Source of the DNA: Oerskovia turbata
GTDB taxonomy: Bacteria; Actinomycetota; Actinomycetes; Actinomycetales; Cellulomonadaceae
Assembly (NCBI RefSeq): GCF_000718325.1
Contig: NZ_JOFV01000021.1
Span: 1-59,553 of the forward strand
Length of the DNA stretch: 59,553 nucleotides
Reading direction: 5' to 3'
Below, piece after piece: positions 59,514 to 59,553 of the stretch. The position numbers were made by a program, and so were the translations under genes. Numbering within the stretch: the first letter of the stretch is position 1; the number at the start of each line of letters is the position of its first letter. The notes beneath the pieces are model-generated. The model was given only the letters and a program-made list of their open reading frames with translations, had not been told where the DNA came from and made no database searches.

Positions 59514-59553
59514 GCTGCCAGGGCGGCTCGTCGTTCGGCTTCTGAGGCGTAGC
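59417..59553 (-). CDS. IS481-family transposase, C-terminal part (partial)
   Basis: The last 45 residues of a DDE transposase/integrase, entering from the right edge: YASEAERRAALAAWIHEYN, then the diagnostic HHRPHTACG, then NKPPATRLTNLSGQYT. The stop codon TAG (59419-59417) lies in the CTAG target just outside the element, so the frame is closed by host DNA. The catalytic DDE residues are beyond the window. Transcribed leftward, in the same direction as the stressosome operon. Confidence 0.9.
   Translation of the reverse strand, partial: YASEAERRAALAAWIHEYNHHRPHTACGNKPPATRLTNLSGQYT
59422..59553. mobile_element. IS481-family insertion sequence, right part cut off by the window
   Basis: The terminus starts TGTACTGACCTGACAGG, beginning with TGT as usual for the family. 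It contains the transposase end and continues beyond the window edge. It interrupts the 5' end of rsbR. Confidence 0.8.

Noticed and set aside
1..59553. CRISPR arrays, tRNA or rRNA genes, prophage or integrase genes
   Set aside because: No regularly spaced repeats, no cloverleaf or TTCRA-type signals, and no phage proteins were found apart from the IS at the right edge.

Overview
The window is about 59.5 kb of very GC-rich DNA with actinobacterial gene order: glnA2 next to glnE, a bifunctional RNase H/phosphatase, polyphosphate glucokinase overlapping methionine aminopeptidase, and an Asp23/DUF2273/DUF6286/AmaP block. With an actinobacterial type-A RNase P RNA and many apparently leaderless starts, this points to an actinomycete of the Micrococcales, probably near Cellulomonas or Cellulosimicrobium. 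The genus is inference. I see no phage, CRISPR array, rRNA or tRNA. The only mobile element is a cut-off IS481-family insertion at the right edge.

Layout. (1) 1-16 kb is mostly core metabolism: RNase H/phosphatase, yaaA, a tautomerase, rnpB (2871-3278), a STAS protein, ppgK-map, panB, nadE, glnA2-glnE, then two SHOCT proteins and a DUF6325 protein. (2) 16.3-21.5 kb holds a LuxR/MalT-type regulator between a carboxymuconolactone-decarboxylase-like gene and an arylsulfatase; both flanking genes carry the same 31-bp upstream element. (3) 21.6-24.7 kb is an apparent autoregulated operon: a ribbon-helix-helix regulator, a DUF4097 protein and a two-gene ABC exporter. (4) 24.8-30.4 kb has a PfkB kinase, surE, a SulP transporter and a divergent alkylsulfatase, so with the arylsulfatase the window has a sulfate-ester theme. 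(5) 30.6-38.1 kb is a single 2502-residue LPXTG surface protein. (6) 38.3-45 kb carries a BrkB-type membrane protein, a zinc dehydrogenase coupled to a ferritin-like hypothetical, a glycosyltransferase with a membrane protein, an amino acid permease and manganese catalase.

(7) 45.1-48.4 kb is a tightly overlapping three-gene operon: acyl-CoA-dehydrogenase-like protein, PIG-L deacetylase fused to a NodS-like methyltransferase, and a family 2 glycosyltransferase. It looks like a small system for making a modified amino-sugar or lipid-sugar and is the best candidate for undescribed biology. (8) 48.5-53.4 kb has a PAS-ANTAR regulator, an ECF sigma factor coupled to a small Asp23-like protein, and a divergent six-gene Asp23/AmaP envelope-stress block; a perfect CRP-type palindrome lies between the two arms. 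(9) 53.4-59.5 kb is a compact stressosome operon read leftward (rsbR-rsbS-rsbT-rsbTX fusion-hybrid kinase-receiver/PP2C phosphatase). Its first gene is broken near the 5' end by the IS481-family element, which sits on a CTAG target.

Starts were chosen from ribosome binding sites, 4-nt overlaps, or a recurrent -10 hexamer placed 6-7 nt before the start codon (leaderless arrangement). All family assignments come from reading the translations; no database search was run.
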